Source of the DNA: Burkholderia humptydooensis
Lineage (GTDB): Bacteria > Pseudomonadota > Gammaproteobacteria > Burkholderiales > Burkholderiaceae
Length of the DNA: 64,000 nt
Assembly (NCBI RefSeq): GCF_001513745.1
Contig: NZ_CP013380.1
Location: 3,968,001 to 4,032,000, forward strand
Direction: 5' to 3'
Positions 46,978 through 56,094 of this stretch are shown in pieces. Each line of letters begins with the position of its first letter. Position 1 is the first letter of the stretch. Both the position numbers and the translations under genes were made by a program. Below the pieces are notes generated by a model. It was given only the letters and a program-made list of their open reading frames with translations, searched no databases and had not been told where the DNA came from.

Positions 46978-47610
46978 TCAGGGAATGTTCAGGTACTTGT
47001 GCGTCTGCATCGACAGCCGCCATTGCGGATGGCGCTTGCACCAGTCGATCGCGAGCTTCGTATTGAGCTCGCGCGACGGGCCGTCCATCGGCTGCACGAG
47101 GAAATGCTCGAAGTCGAGCTTCGCGTAATCGGCCAGGTGCTGGTTGTCCTGCGGCACCACCACCTTCAGTTCGTTGCCCTTCGTGACGACGAGCGGCGCA
47201 TCCGCCTTCGGGCTCACGCAGATCCAGTCGATCGATTCGAGCACGGGCAGCGAGCCGTTCGTCTCGATCGCGATCGTGAAGCCCGCCGCGTGCAGCGCGT
47301 CGACGAGCGGCTGATCGAGCTGCAGCATCGGCTCGCCGCCCGTGCAGACGACGAAGCGATGCGCCTCGCCCGCCGGCCAGAGCGACGCGATCTTCTCCGC
47401 GAGCGATGCGGCATCCTTGAACTTGCCGCCGTTCTCGCCGTCGGTGCCGACGAAATCGGTATCGCAGAAGCGGCACACCGCGCCGTCGCGATCCGCCTCG
47501 CGCCCGGTCCACAGGTTGCAGCCGGCGAACCGGCAGAACACGGCGGGACGACCGGCGTTCGCGCCCTCGCCCTGCAATGTATAGAAGATTTCCTTGACCG
47601 TGTACGTCAT
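46978..47610 (-). CDS. queE: 7-carboxy-7-deazaguanine synthase (radical SAM)
   Basis: A 210-residue radical SAM enzyme that contracts the pterin ring to 7-carboxy-7-deazaguanine. The cluster cysteines follow GCNLWTGREADRDGAVCRFC, i.e. CX14CX2C rather than the usual CX3CX2C. This expanded loop is the one described for Burkholderia QueE. GGEPMLQLD is the SAM-binding motif. ATG at 47610 gives MTYTVKEIFYTLQGEGANAG. Confidence 0.95.
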   Translation of the reverse strand: MTYTVKEIFYTLQGEGANAGRPAVFCRFAGCNLWTGREADRDGAVCRFCDTDFVGTDGENGGKFKDAASLAEKIASLWPAGEAHRFVVCTGGEPMLQLDQPLVDALHAAGFTIAIETNGSLPVLESIDWICVSPKADAPLVVTKGNELKVVVPQDNQHLADYAKLDFEHFLVQPMDGPSRELNTKLAIDWCKRHPQWRLSMQTHKYLNIP

Positions 47611-47705
47611 GCTGCTTCGTTCCGGCTTGCGCCGCTCGCCTTCCGTTACTCGATGAATCCTGTTGCCGCTCGCGCCCACGCGCGAGCGGCACGCCACGCC
47701 ACGCG

Positions 47706-48440
47706 TCAGACGGGCGCCTCCGTCACGCTTTCGCCGCGCAGATACGCTTCGAAGCCGCGCTTGCGCAGCTTGCACGCCGGGCATTCGCCGCAGCCGAAGC
47801 CCCAGTCGTGCAGCTCCGAGCGCTCGCCGACGTAGCACGTGTGCGTCTCCACGCGGATCAGCTCGACAAGCGGCTTGCCGCCCAGTTGCTCGGCGAGCCG
47901 CCACGTATCGGCCTTGTCGAGCCACATCAGCGGCGTCTCCAGCACGAAGCGCGAGTCCATGCCGAGATTGAGCGTGACCTGCAGCGCCTTCATCGTGTCG
48001 TCGCGGCAATCCGGGTAGCCGGAGAAATCGGTCTCGCACATGCCGCCGACGAGCACGCGCAGCCCGCGCCGATACGCGATCGCCGCGCCGATCGTCATGA
48101 ACAGCAGGTTGCGGCCCGGCACGAACGTGTTCGGCAGGCCGTTCGACGCCGTCTCGATCTCGATCGCGCGCGTCATCGCCGTGTCGCTGATCGCGCCGAG
48201 CACTGACAGATCGACCATGTGATCGTCGCCGAGCTTGTGCGACCACTGCGGAAAACGCCGCTTCAGCGCATCGCGCACGCCCTCGCGGCATTCGAGCTCG
48301 ACGCGGTGGCGCTGACCGTAATCGAAGCCGAGCGTCTCGACGGTCTGATAGCGCTCGAGCGCCCAGGCAACACACGTGGCCGAATCCTGGCCGCCGGAAA
48401 ACAATACGAGCGCGCCGTCCTTAGCGTCTGTCCGAATCAC
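47706..48440 (-). CDS. queC: 7-cyano-7-deazaguanine synthase
   Basis: A 244-residue ATP-dependent enzyme that makes preQ0 from the carboxy-deazaguanine. The PP-loop is [20 protein letters not shown], and the C-terminal zinc site is [16 protein letters not shown] preceded by another Cys. It leads the queCED operon. A hairpin terminator lies about 165 bp upstream in the putative leader. Confidence 0.95.
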   Translation of the reverse strand: MIRTDAKDGALVLFSGGQDSATCVAWALERYQTVETLGFDYGQRHRVELECREGVRDALKRRFPQWSHKLGDDHMVDLSVLGAISDTAMTRAIEIETASNGLPNTFVPGRNLLFMTIGAAIAYRRGLRVLVGGMCETDFSGYPDCRDDTMKALQVTLNLGMDSRFVLETPLMWLDKADTWRLAEQLGGKPLVELIRVETHTCYVGERSELHDWGFGCGECPACKLRKRGFEAYLRGESVTEAPV

Positions 48441-48604
48441 CGTGATACTCCGTGAATGATGAGCGAGCGCGCCGGCGATCCGACGCGCGCCGGCCCACCC
48501 AGTATAGGCAGCAGCGCGCGGCCCGAAACGGCGCGGCGCTTATGTCGCTCATCGCGCCGCGCGGGCGGCGCACGGACCCGCGCGATGCACGAGCCGCCGA
48601 AACG

Positions 48605-48646
48605 AAAAAAGGACTTGCGGCGCCTTCTCGCGCATCCTCAAGTCCT
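48605..48646 (-). terminator. Terminator hairpin in the putative queC leader (attenuator or small RNA end)
   Basis: On the minus strand AGGACTTG (48646-48639) pairs with CAAGTCCT (ending at 48610), with an inner GCGC/GCGC stem, followed by a TTTTTT run (48610-48605). It is a strong intrinsic terminator, yet no gene ends before it. Upstream CTCAA (48659-48655) could pair with TTGAG (48641-48637) and break the terminator. See findings. Confidence 0.7.
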
Positions 48647-48668
48647 CTAAGTCTTTGAGTCGACGAAG

Positions 48669-48674
48669 ATTTTA
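48669..48674 (-). promoter_or_regulatory. Candidate -10 box upstream of the queC leader
   Basis: TAAAAT on the minus strand within GTGATAAAATC, the only AT-rich patch between the tRNA-Phe terminator and the attenuator-like hairpin. A start near 48662 would give a transcript of about 58 nt to the hairpin. The -35 is poor. Confidence 0.4.
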
Positions 48675-48723
48675 TCACGCCGCCTCGCAATCGGCCGAGG
48701 ACCGGAATGCCGCGCCACAAACG

Positions 48724-48754
48724 AAAAACCCCAAGAACCTGGCGATTCTTGGGG
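48724..48754 (-). terminator. Terminator of tRNA-Phe
   Basis: Stem CCCCAAGAA/TTCTTGGGG (48746-48754 with 48729-48737) followed on the minus strand by TTTTT, 12 bp after the tRNA 3' end. Confidence 0.88.
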
Positions 48755-48765
48755 TGGGATACTGC

Positions 48766-48841
48766 TGGTGGCCTGGGGCGGAATCGAACCACCGACACGC
48801 GGATTTTCAATCCGCTGCTCTACCAACTGAGCTACCGGGCC
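48766..48841 (-). tRNA. tRNA-Phe (GAA)
   Basis: A 76-nt cloverleaf on the minus strand. The 5' end is GGCCCGG, the D-arm GTAGCTCAGTTGGTAGAGC, the anticodon loop TTGAAAA with GAA, the T-arm GGTGGTTCGATTCCGCC, and an encoded 3' CCA. The acceptor stem pairs GGCCCGG with CCAGGCC, leaving one C-A mismatch at pair 5-68. Its own terminator follows. Confidence 0.96.
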
Positions 48842-48901
48842 ACGAAGAAGAAAAATTATAGCAACGCACAAAACACCGATCAAGCCCTTTGTGCAAAAAA
48901 T

Positions 48902-49588
48902 TTATGCCGCGCCTTCGGCCGGCTTCTTGCCGAGCTCCACGCCGAGCTGCTTGAGCTTGCGGTACAGGTGCGTGCGCTCGAGGCCCGTCTTCTCCGCGAC
49001 GCGCGTCATGCTGCCGTTCTCGCGCGCGAGGTGATATTCGAAGTACGCTCGCTCGAACGCGTCGCGCGCCTCGCGCAGCGGAATGTCAAACGGGATCGCG
49101 GCCGTCGTCTGGCCCGCGAGCGCCGCGGACGGATCGTCGCCGAACGTCGGCAGCACGGCCGCCGACGCGACCGACGACAGCCCCGCCGCCGGCTTCGCCG
49201 CCGTGCTCGCCGGCACCGGCGCCGCGCCGCGCGCGAGTCCGTGCTCGACCGACTTCAGCAGCTTCTGCAGCGTGATCGGCTTCTCGAGAAAATCGAGCGC
49301 GCCGATCTTCGTCGCCTCGACGGCCGTGTCGATCGTCGCGTGCCCCGACATCATGATGACGGGCATCGTCAGTTGTCCTTGGCTCGCCCATTCCTTCAGC
49401 AACGTGACGCCGTCGGTATCGGGCATCCAGATGTCGAGCAGCACGAGATCGGGCGCATGCCGCAGCCGGTAGTCGCGCGCGGCCTGCGCGTTCTCCGCGA
49501 CGTCGACGACGTGCCCTTCGTCGCTGAGGATCTCCGAGAGCAATTCCCGGATGCCCATTTCATCATCTACCACCAGGATGGTTGCCAT
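48902..49588 (-). CDS. ntrX: NtrX-like response regulator (REC-Fis, no AAA+ domain)
   Basis: A 228-residue regulator. The receiver domain has phosphoacceptor D52 in LVLLDIWMPDTDGVTLL and the conserved MSGHATIDTAVEATKIGALD. An Ala/Pro-rich linker (about 120-165) leads to a Fis-type helix-turn-helix, MTRVAEKTGLERTHLYRKLK, whose end is very NtrX-like. Full NtrX proteins carry a central sigma-54 AAA+ domain of about 230 residues, which is absent here. The start codon directly abuts the ntrY stop. Confidence 0.88.
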   Translation of the reverse strand: MATILVVDDEMGIRELLSEILSDEGHVVDVAENAQAARDYRLRHAPDLVLLDIWMPDTDGVTLLKEWASQGQLTMPVIMMSGHATIDTAVEATKIGALDFLEKPITLQKLLKSVEHGLARGAAPVPASTAAKPAAGLSSVASAAVLPTFGDDPSAALAGQTTAAIPFDIPLREARDAFERAYFEYHLARENGSMTRVAEKTGLERTHLYRKLKQLGVELGKKPAEGAA

Positions 49589-52009
49589 TTACGCTGCCTT
49601 TGTCTGCACAGTTGCTCTTGTCTTGGCGGGTGCCGTGCCGCCGTTCGTGCCGCCCCCGGTGCCCGCCGCATCGTCCGCGAGTTGCAGGAACAGGATCGAG
49701 ACCTGCGCGCCTTCCACGACGTCGCCGTGCATGCGATTGCGCAGATCGATCCGCGCGCCATGCTCGTCGACGATCTTCTTCACGGTCGCGAGGCCGAGCC
49801 CCGTCCCTTTCGCCTTCGTCGTCACGTAAGGCTCGAACGCGCGCGTCAGGATGCGCGCCGGAAAACCCGGACCGTTGTCCGAAACGGTCAGCCGAACCGC
49901 GACGCGCGTTTTGCCGTCCGCGTCGGGATCGCCATATTCTACTGTCTTGGTTTCGAGCAACACACGGGGATGCTCGACGTCGGCGACCGAATCCTGCGCG
50001 TTCTGCAGCAGATTGTGGATCACCTGACGCAGTTGCGTCGCGTCGCCGCGGATCACCGGAAGCGGCGCCTGCTCGACGACGATCGTGCTCTTGCCCTCGC
50101 CGACGCCGTAAAGCGTCAGCACTTCGCTCACCAGATCGTTCAGTTGCAGGTTGACGAGCACCGCGGGCGGCGTGCGCGCGTAATCGCGGAAATCGTCGAC
50201 CATGCGCTTCATCGCGGCCACCTGATTGACGATCGTCGTCGCGCCGCGCTTGAGCACGTCGGCGTCGGTCGGCGCGAGCTTGTCGGAGAGCTTCATCTGC
50301 AGGCGCTCGGCCGACAACTGGATCGGCGTGAGCGGATTCTTGATCTCGTGCGCGAGCCGCCGCGCGACTTCGCCCCATGCGACCGAACGCTGCGCGGAGA
50401 TCACGTCGGAAATGTCGTCGAACACGACGACGTAGCCGGACGTCTGCGGATCGTCGGGCTGGCCGGGCGCCGCCGCCGTCGACACGAGCCGCGTGCCGCG
50501 CACGAGCAGCGTCAGCGGATCGGCCTCGCCCGGCACCTCGACCGCGAACTGCTGCTGCCAGTGACCGCGATCCTCGCCGCTGCCCTGGCCCGCCGCCTCG
50601 CGATCGGCGAACGCCTTTCTCACCATCGCGCCAAATTCCGCGACGACGCCGATCTGATCGAGCGTCGTGCCGATCAGCGAATTGAACGGCTGGCGGAAGA
50701 TCCGCTCGGCGCCGCGATTCGCGGTCGTCAGGCGAAACTGGCGGTCGAGCACGAACACGCCCGCCGTCAGGTTCGCGAGAATGCTCTCGAGATACGTCTT
50801 CGAATGCTCGAGCGCGACGCGGTTCTTCTCGACCGCGAGGCGCGCCTCCGACAACTGCCGCGTCATCGCGTTGAACGACTGCGTGAGGAAGCCGAGCTCG
50901 TCGCGCGTCTTGATCTCGCGCTTCGGCGTATAGTCGCCCTCCGCGACTTCCTTCGTGCCCTGCGCGAGCAGGAAGAGCGGCCGCGCGAGCTGGTTGCCGA
51001 GCGCGAGCGCGATCATCATCGCGATGAACGTCGCGAGAAAGAGCGCGAGCGTGAGCGTGCCGATGTACATCTTGCGCAGCCCGCTGCGGCCGAGCGCCTT
51101 CTCCTGATATTCGCGATACGCGCGCTGCACGGCGTCCGCGTTGCGCGCGAGCGTCGGCGACACCGGCTGCGTGAGCTGCAGGAAACGCTCGGCGGGCTGC
51201 AACAGCAGCGTCGACGAATCGGGAATGCGCTGCACGACGCGCAGGCGCAGCGCGCCCTTCGATCCGCGCGCGCGCGGATCGCCGTCGACCTCGCCCTCGA
51301 TCGCCGCGAATGCGCCGTGCTCGCGCGCCTGGCTCAGCATCAGCGGCGTCGGCATGTCGTCCGGAATCAGCGCGGCGAAGTTGCCCGATGCCTGCGCGAT
51401 GATGTGCACGTCGGGCGACGCGCCCGTGCCGCGGCCCGGCTCGACGATTGTCGCGTCCTGCACGCCGAACTGGTCGCGCAGCCGCAGCAGCGTGAGCGTC
51501 GTGCCGTTCGTGTTGGTGTCGGCGCTCGCGAGCTGCTCGGACATCAGGCGCGCCTTCGTCTGCAAGTCGGCGAGCGACGTGTCGAGCATCCCGCGCCCGA
51601 GATTGAGGCCCGCGGTGAGCGCCGTCTCGACGTTCACGTCGAACCACGATTCGATGCTGCGCGATACGAACTGATACGACACGATATAGATGATCCCGCC
51701 CGGCACGACGCCGACGAGCGTGAAGAACACCGCGAGCTTCGCGAGCAGCCGCGTGCCGAACTTGCCCTTCCTCAGCCGCGCGACGATCATCCCGACGAGC
51801 CCGAGCACGACGAGCAGGAACACGAGCGCGACGATGATGTTCGCCGAGTAGAGCCACGAGTAGTAGCGATCGAAGAACTCGGTGTTCGCGCTCGCAGCCG
51901 CGAGCAGCACGAGCAGCAGAAGCGCCGTGATCGCGACAGTCGACACGATCACGCGTATCAGAAAACTCTTTCCGCTCGTTGCGCGGCGGACGCGCATTTT
52001 ACTTAGCAC
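49589..52009 (-). CDS. ntrY: NtrY-like sensor histidine kinase
   Basis: An 806-residue membrane kinase with four N-terminal helices (about residues 15-110) and a periplasmic region. A HAMP domain near 330-385 (GNQLARPLFLLAQGTKEVAE) and a PAS domain (FVLDRQFRLTTANRGAERIF) follow. The H-box is EVARRLAHEIKNPLTPIQLS; the ATPase boxes are VSDNGPGFP and GTGLGLATVKKIVDEHG. It should phosphorylate the adjacent NtrX-like regulator. The start is GTG 52009 or ATG 51997; both overlap or follow the DUF4390 stop. Confidence 0.92.
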   Translation of the reverse strand: MLSKMRVRRATSGKSFLIRVIVSTVAITALLLLVLLAAASANTEFFDRYYSWLYSANIIVALVFLLVVLGLVGMIVARLRKGKFGTRLLAKLAVFFTLVGVVPGGIIYIVSYQFVSRSIESWFDVNVETALTAGLNLGRGMLDTSLADLQTKARLMSEQLASADTNTNGTTLTLLRLRDQFGVQDATIVEPGRGTGASPDVHIIAQASGNFAALIPDDMPTPLMLSQAREHGAFAAIEGEVDGDPRARGSKGALRLRVVQRIPDSSTLLLQPAERFLQLTQPVSPTLARNADAVQRAYREYQEKALGRSGLRKMYIGTLTLALFLATFIAMMIALALGNQLARPLFLLAQGTKEVAEGDYTPKREIKTRDELGFLTQSFNAMTRQLSEARLAVEKNRVALEHSKTYLESILANLTAGVFVLDRQFRLTTANRGAERIFRQPFNSLIGTTLDQIGVVAEFGAMVRKAFADREAAGQGSGEDRGHWQQQFAVEVPGEADPLTLLVRGTRLVSTAAAPGQPDDPQTSGYVVVFDDISDVISAQRSVAWGEVARRLAHEIKNPLTPIQLSAERLQMKLSDKLAPTDADVLKRGATTIVNQVAAMKRMVDDFRDYARTPPAVLVNLQLNDLVSEVLTLYGVGEGKSTIVVEQAPLPVIRGDATQLRQVIHNLLQNAQDSVADVEHPRVLLETKTVEYGDPDADGKTRVAVRLTVSDNGPGFPARILTRAFEPYVTTKAKGTGLGLATVKKIVDEHGARIDLRNRMHGDVVEGAQVSILFLQLADDAAGTGGGTNGGTAPAKTRATVQTKAA

Positions 52010-52589
52010 GCTCGGCCACCGTGAAAATGAAACGCTTCCAGTCGGAAACGAGATTCCAGTCGCGGTTGTTCACCGCGTCCACCTGGAACGGCTTCGGCAT
52101 CAGCGCGGTATCGAGCTGCATGCGCACCGACGCCGTATACGTCTCGCCCGAGCGCACCTGGCCCTTGTCGATCACGTGCCAGGACGTCACGTGCTTGACC
52201 ACCGCGAGCGCCTCCTTCAGCGACGGAAAGCCGAGCTGCAGGCCGCCCGTCGATACCCGGTATTCGCGCGTGAGCGGCTGGAACGACAGGCGGATCGTCT
52301 GCGACACCGACACCGGCTGCTCGTCGAACCAATACCAGCGCGCGCGGCTCAGCTCGAAATCGGTCGTGAAGTAGAGCGGCACGCCTTTGTTCACCGCATC
52401 CTCGAGGCTGCTGTTGAGCTCGAAATCGAAACGCGCGTCGAGACTCCAGCCGCCGCCGTCCGACTGCAGCGACGCGCGCTGCACGGCGATCGTATCGGCG
52501 TGCGCGGAAGGAACGGCAGCGAGACACAGCGTCAGCGCGACCCATAGCACGGCCGCGAGCCGGAGTGGAAAGAAGCGTTTGATCGTCAC
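51999..52589 (-). CDS. DUF4390 family secreted protein
   Basis: A 196-residue protein with a signal peptide (VTIKRFFPLRLAAVLWVALT, ending SAHA-DTIAV). The mature part is beta-rich: RARWYWFDEQPVSVSQTIRL and SWHVIDKGQVRSGETYTASV match DUF4390. It is encoded between rsmB and ntrYX in Betaproteobacteria, and its function is unknown. GTG at 52589 overlaps the rsmB stop (GTGA). Its end overlaps the GTG start of ntrY. Confidence 0.85.
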   Translation of the reverse strand: MTIKRFFPLRLAAVLWVALTLCLAAVPSAHADTIAVQRASLQSDGGGWSLDARFDFELNSSLEDAVNKGVPLYFTTDFELSRARWYWFDEQPVSVSQTIRLSFQPLTREYRVSTGGLQLGFPSLKEALAVVKHVTSWHVIDKGQVRSGETYTASVRMQLDTALMPKPFQVDAVNNRDWNLVSDWKRFIFTVAERAK

Positions 52590-53998
52590 CGTTTCTGAAA
52601 GCGCGCGTAGAAAAATCCGTCGTGATCGACATGCCGGCCGGGCTCGCCCGATCCCCCGACGGCCGGCGCCCCGCCTGTCGCGCCCTGCGGCAGCAACTGC
52701 CCGGGCGCGTCCAATCGTACCGCATCTTGACAGGCGTCTCCAAACCAGCGCGCCTGCAGTTCGCCCTCGTCCGGAAAGATCGAGCAGGTCGCGTACAGCA
52801 GCTCGCCGCCGGGTTTCACGAGCGGCCAGAGCGCGCTCAGAATGCGGCGCTGCTCGGCGACGAGCGCGGGAATGTCGGCCGCGCGGCGCAGCCAGCGGAT
52901 GTCCGGATGACGGCGCATGATGCCCGACGCGGAGCACGGCACGTCGGCGAGGACCCGGTCGAACGGACGCCCGTCGTGCCATTGCGCGGGGTCTCCTGCG
53001 TCGCCGACGCGCACGTCGGCCGCGAGCGACAGCCGCGCGAGGTTCTCGCCGATGCGCGGCGCGCGCGCCGGATCGCTTTCGAGCGCGACGACTTCGGCGT
53101 GCGCGAGTTCGAGAATGTGACCCGTCTTGCCGCCGGGCGCCGCGCACGCGTCGAGCACGCGCATGCCGTCGCGCGCGCCGAGCCATTCGGCCGCGAGCTG
53201 CGCGCCCGCGTCCTGCACCGACACAAGGCCGTCCGCGAAACCCGGAATGCGCTCGACGGGCAGCGCCGATGCGAGCCGTATCGCGTGACGGCCAATCTTC
53301 TCGGCGTCGATCCGCTCGGCGCGCAACACGTCGAGATACGCTTGGGCCGTCATGCGGCGCGCGTTCACGCGCAGCGTGAGCGGGCCGGGGGTGTCGCCCG
53401 AGGCAAGAATGCGCGGCCATGCATCGGGCCACGCACGCTCGACAGCGTCGATCCACCACGGCTCGTAGTTCCAGCGCGCGCGCCGATCGGACTGCAGCCG
53501 CTCGAGCCACGCGGCCCGCTCGCGCAGGAACCGGCGCAGCACCGCGTTGACAAGCCCCTTCGCAAACGAGCACTCGCGGCGCGCGCCGATCGCGGTCACC
53601 GCCTGATCGACGACGGTGAAGGGCGTGTAGGCGGCGTGCTCGCCGTCGTCGACGAGGAGCGCGAACGCGCAGACGAGGAGCGCATGCACGTGCGCCGGCG
53701 GCGCCTTCGCAACGAGTTGCGCGATCAGCCAGTCGGCCGTGCCGCGAAAGCGCATCGCGCGATACGCGATGTCCTGGATCGCGCCGCGCGCCGCCGCCTG
53801 TGCGTTCGAAGACATCGATGCGTGGACGGCCGCAAGCGCAGCGGGCAGCGCCGCGCCGCGATTGACTGCGTCGACCGCTTGCGCGGCGCCGTCGAGCGCG
53901 AAGCCGAGCGAATTGGGGACGAGATGCAGCGCCGACAGGCGCGGCGCGCGAGCGGGCGCGCCGGATGCGCGGGAACGGGAAGGGCGAGTCTGGGTCAT
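52586..53998 (-). CDS. rsmB: 16S rRNA (cytosine-967-C5)-methyltransferase
   Basis: A 470-residue enzyme (RsmB/Sun) with an N-terminal NusB-like RNA-binding domain and a C-terminal methyltransferase domain. It shows the SAM site VLDACAAPGGKTGHILELA and both catalytic-loop cysteines in LADVPCSASGIMRRHPDIRW and LLYATCSIFPDEGELQ. ATG 53998 (MTQTRPSRSRASG) is chosen; the frame is open upstream to 54229 without family similarity. Confidence 0.93.
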   Translation of the reverse strand: MTQTRPSRSRASGAPARAPRLSALHLVPNSLGFALDGAAQAVDAVNRGAALPAALAAVHASMSSNAQAAARGAIQDIAYRAMRFRGTADWLIAQLVAKAPPAHVHALLVCAFALLVDDGEHAAYTPFTVVDQAVTAIGARRECSFAKGLVNAVLRRFLRERAAWLERLQSDRRARWNYEPWWIDAVERAWPDAWPRILASGDTPGPLTLRVNARRMTAQAYLDVLRAERIDAEKIGRHAIRLASALPVERIPGFADGLVSVQDAGAQLAAEWLGARDGMRVLDACAAPGGKTGHILELAHAEVVALESDPARAPRIGENLARLSLAADVRVGDAGDPAQWHDGRPFDRVLADVPCSASGIMRRHPDIRWLRRAADIPALVAEQRRILSALWPLVKPGGELLYATCSIFPDEGELQARWFGDACQDAVRLDAPGQLLPQGATGGAPAVGGSGEPGRHVDHDGFFYARFQKR

Positions 53999-54371
53999 CG
54001 GATCAGCAGTGCCTGCGGCACGCGGTCGCGCCGGGCGGTGGTAGGGGTGTGCCGTGGTGGCCGGCCCGCGGCCGGTCGGCTGTAAGCGGGGTATTGTAGC
54101 GCGGCGGGAATCGGGTTTCGGGTGGCTGGGTGCGCGATGTGCCATGCGCGCTCGGTATGTTCGGCGCTTCGGCGCAGTATCGGCACGATCCGCCGCCGCC
54201 CGCAAGCCGCGTTTCGCCACCCCAATCAACCGAACGAGCGGCCGTCCAAAACGCCAAACTTCGCAGCGCGATGCATGCGGGGTTCGGGCGATCGCCGGAT
54301 GCGCCGAAGCATGTCAAGACCGGCTACCGATATAGCGCCCTCTCACGAGCGCGTCGACGTTGCGACGCTCG
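53999..54371. other. Intergenic region htpX / rsmB (373 bp)
   Basis: Both flanking genes read on the minus strand. A TATATC patch (plus 54329-54335, minus orientation) could serve a promoter for rsmB. Open frames across the region are Arg/Ala-rich shadows. No RNA was recognised. Confidence 0.4.
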
Positions 54372-55229
54372 TCAGTCGAAGCGGCCGGTGCGCGCCATTT
54401 CCATCAGCCGCGCGATCCGCTCCTCGGTGGCCGGATGCGTCGAGAACAGATTCTGCAGCCCGCCGCCCGACAGCGGATTCATGATCATCATCTGCGCGGT
54501 GGCCGGATGCTCCTCGGCCGTCTGGAACGGAATGCCCGACGCATAGCGGTGGATTTTGTCGAGCGCGGCAGCAAGCGCCTGCGGATCGCCCGAGATCTGC
54601 GCGCCGCCGCGGTCCGCCTCGAACTCGCGCGCGCGCGAGATCGCCATCTGGATCAGCGCGCCCGCGATCGGCGCAAGCAGCGCGACCGCGATGCCAGCGA
54701 TCGGATTGGTGGGACGGCCGTTCTCGTCGCGCCCGCCGAAGAACATCGCGAAGTTCGCGAGCGCCGAGATCGCGCCCGCCATCGTCGCGGAAATCGTCGA
54801 GATCAGGATGTCGCGATGCTTCACGTGCGCGAGCTCGTGCGCCATCACGCCCCGCATCTCGCGCTCGGACAGCACGCGCAGGATGCCCGTCGTCGCGGCG
54901 ACGGCCGCGTGCTCGGGATTGCGGCCGGTCGCGAACGCGTTCGGCTGATTCTCGTCGATCAGGTAGACGCGCGGCATCGGCAGGTTCGCGCGCGTCGCGA
55001 GTTCGCGCACCATCCGATAGAACTGCGGCGCCGTGGCCTCGTCGACCTCCTGCGCGTTGTACATGCGCAGCACCATCTTGTCCGAGAACCAGTACGAGAA
55101 GAAATTCATACCGAGCGCGATCAGCAGCGCGATCGTCATTCCGCGCGATCCGCCGATCATGCCGCCTATCACGATGAACAGGGCCGTGATCGCGGCCATC
55201 AGCATCGCCGTTTTGACCCAATTGAACAT
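54372..55229 (-). CDS. htpX: Protease HtpX homolog
   Basis: A 285-residue M48 zinc protease of the inner membrane. N-terminal helices ([40 protein letters not shown]), the zinc motif [12 protein letters not shown], two more helices, and [15 protein letters not shown] with the third ligand Glu are all seen. HtpX degrades misfolded membrane proteins. The AAGGAGTGG ribosome binding site selects ATG 55229. Confidence 0.95.
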   Translation of the reverse strand: MFNWVKTAMLMAAITALFIVIGGMIGGSRGMTIALLIALGMNFFSYWFSDKMVLRMYNAQEVDEATAPQFYRMVRELATRANLPMPRVYLIDENQPNAFATGRNPEHAAVAATTGILRVLSEREMRGVMAHELAHVKHRDILISTISATMAGAISALANFAMFFGGRDENGRPTNPIAGIAVALLAPIAGALIQMAISRAREFEADRGGAQISGDPQALAAALDKIHRYASGIPFQTAEEHPATAQMMIMNPLSGGGLQNLFSTHPATEERIARLMEMARTGRFD

Positions 55230-55337
55230 GTTTCCCACTCCTTATCCGTCTGCGGGGATCGCACCGCACGCATATCGGCGGCGGTGCATAATTGTAAGCG
55301 ATCTGTTAGATAAGAGCGTTTCGAGAAAATTCAATCC

Positions 55338-55973
55338 TCAGCGCGTCGATGTCGCGAGCTTGACGCCGAGGCCGACGAACGCGCCGCCGACGCCGCGGTC
55401 GAGCCATTTCTTCACACCGGGCTTGCCGGCAAAGCGTTGCGTGACCGTGCCCGCGACCCACGCCACGATGCACGACCACACGGTGCTCATCGCGAGAAAC
55501 ACCGCGCCGAGCGTCAGGAACGCGAGCACCTTGTGATTGCTGTCCGCCGACACGAACTGCGGGAAGAACGACACGAAGAACAGCACCACCTTCGGGTTCA
55601 GCACGTTGGTCAGGAACCCTTGCGTGAACAACTGGCGCAGCGATTTGTCCGCGCCGCGCCGTGCGGGCTGCTCGGCCGCCTGCTCCTGCTTCGCGAAGAT
55701 GAGGCGCACGCCCAGGTAGACGAGATAGGCCGCGCCGACGATCTTGATGACCGTGAACGCAGTTGCCGACGCGGCGAGCACCGCCGTCAGGCCGAACGCG
55801 CACGCGAGCACGTGCACGCAGCAGCCGGCAGAGATGCCGAGCGCGGACATGAGGCCCGCGCCGCGCCCCTGCGCGACGCTGCGGCCGACGATGTACGCGG
55901 TGTCGGGCCCCGGCGTGATGTTCAACAGGAAAACCGCTGCGACGAACAAGCCAAGATGGGTGATGCCGAACAT
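55338..55973 (-). CDS. LysE/RhtB-family amino-acid exporter
   Basis: A 211-residue inner-membrane protein with about six helices. The signature LLNITPGPDTAYIVGRSVAQ and QGFLTNVLNPKVVLFFVSFF define the RhtB/LysE family, which exports amino acids such as threonine, homoserine or leucine. The specific substrate is unknown. It sits between fmt and htpX on the same strand with gaps of about 110-120 bp. Confidence 0.9.
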   Translation of the reverse strand: MFGITHLGLFVAAVFLLNITPGPDTAYIVGRSVAQGRGAGLMSALGISAGCCVHVLACAFGLTAVLAASATAFTVIKIVGAAYLVYLGVRLIFAKQEQAAEQPARRGADKSLRQLFTQGFLTNVLNPKVVLFFVSFFPQFVSADSNHKVLAFLTLGAVFLAMSTVWSCIVAWVAGTVTQRFAGKPGVKKWLDRGVGGAFVGLGVKLATSTR

Positions 55974-56094
55974 GCCGATCCCTCGATGCTGATATCAGAG
56001 AATTCTACGCGCGCGCCCTGCGCGCCGCGACCCGGCCGTTCGGCCGATTGCGCGGCGCGCGCGATTCCGATGAACTGTTGGCAGGCGACGAAAA

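Noticed and set aside
48707..52006. A 1099-codon open frame on the plus strand opposite ntrX/ntrY
   Set aside because: It is antisense to clear histidine kinase and regulator genes. Its translation is Arg/Glu/His-rich without family motifs, a typical effect of high GC at third positions.
49589..52009. Nitrogen-regulation role for NtrY/NtrX taken from the names
   Set aside because: No nitrogen genes are nearby and the regulator lacks the sigma-54 domain, so only the family assignment is kept.
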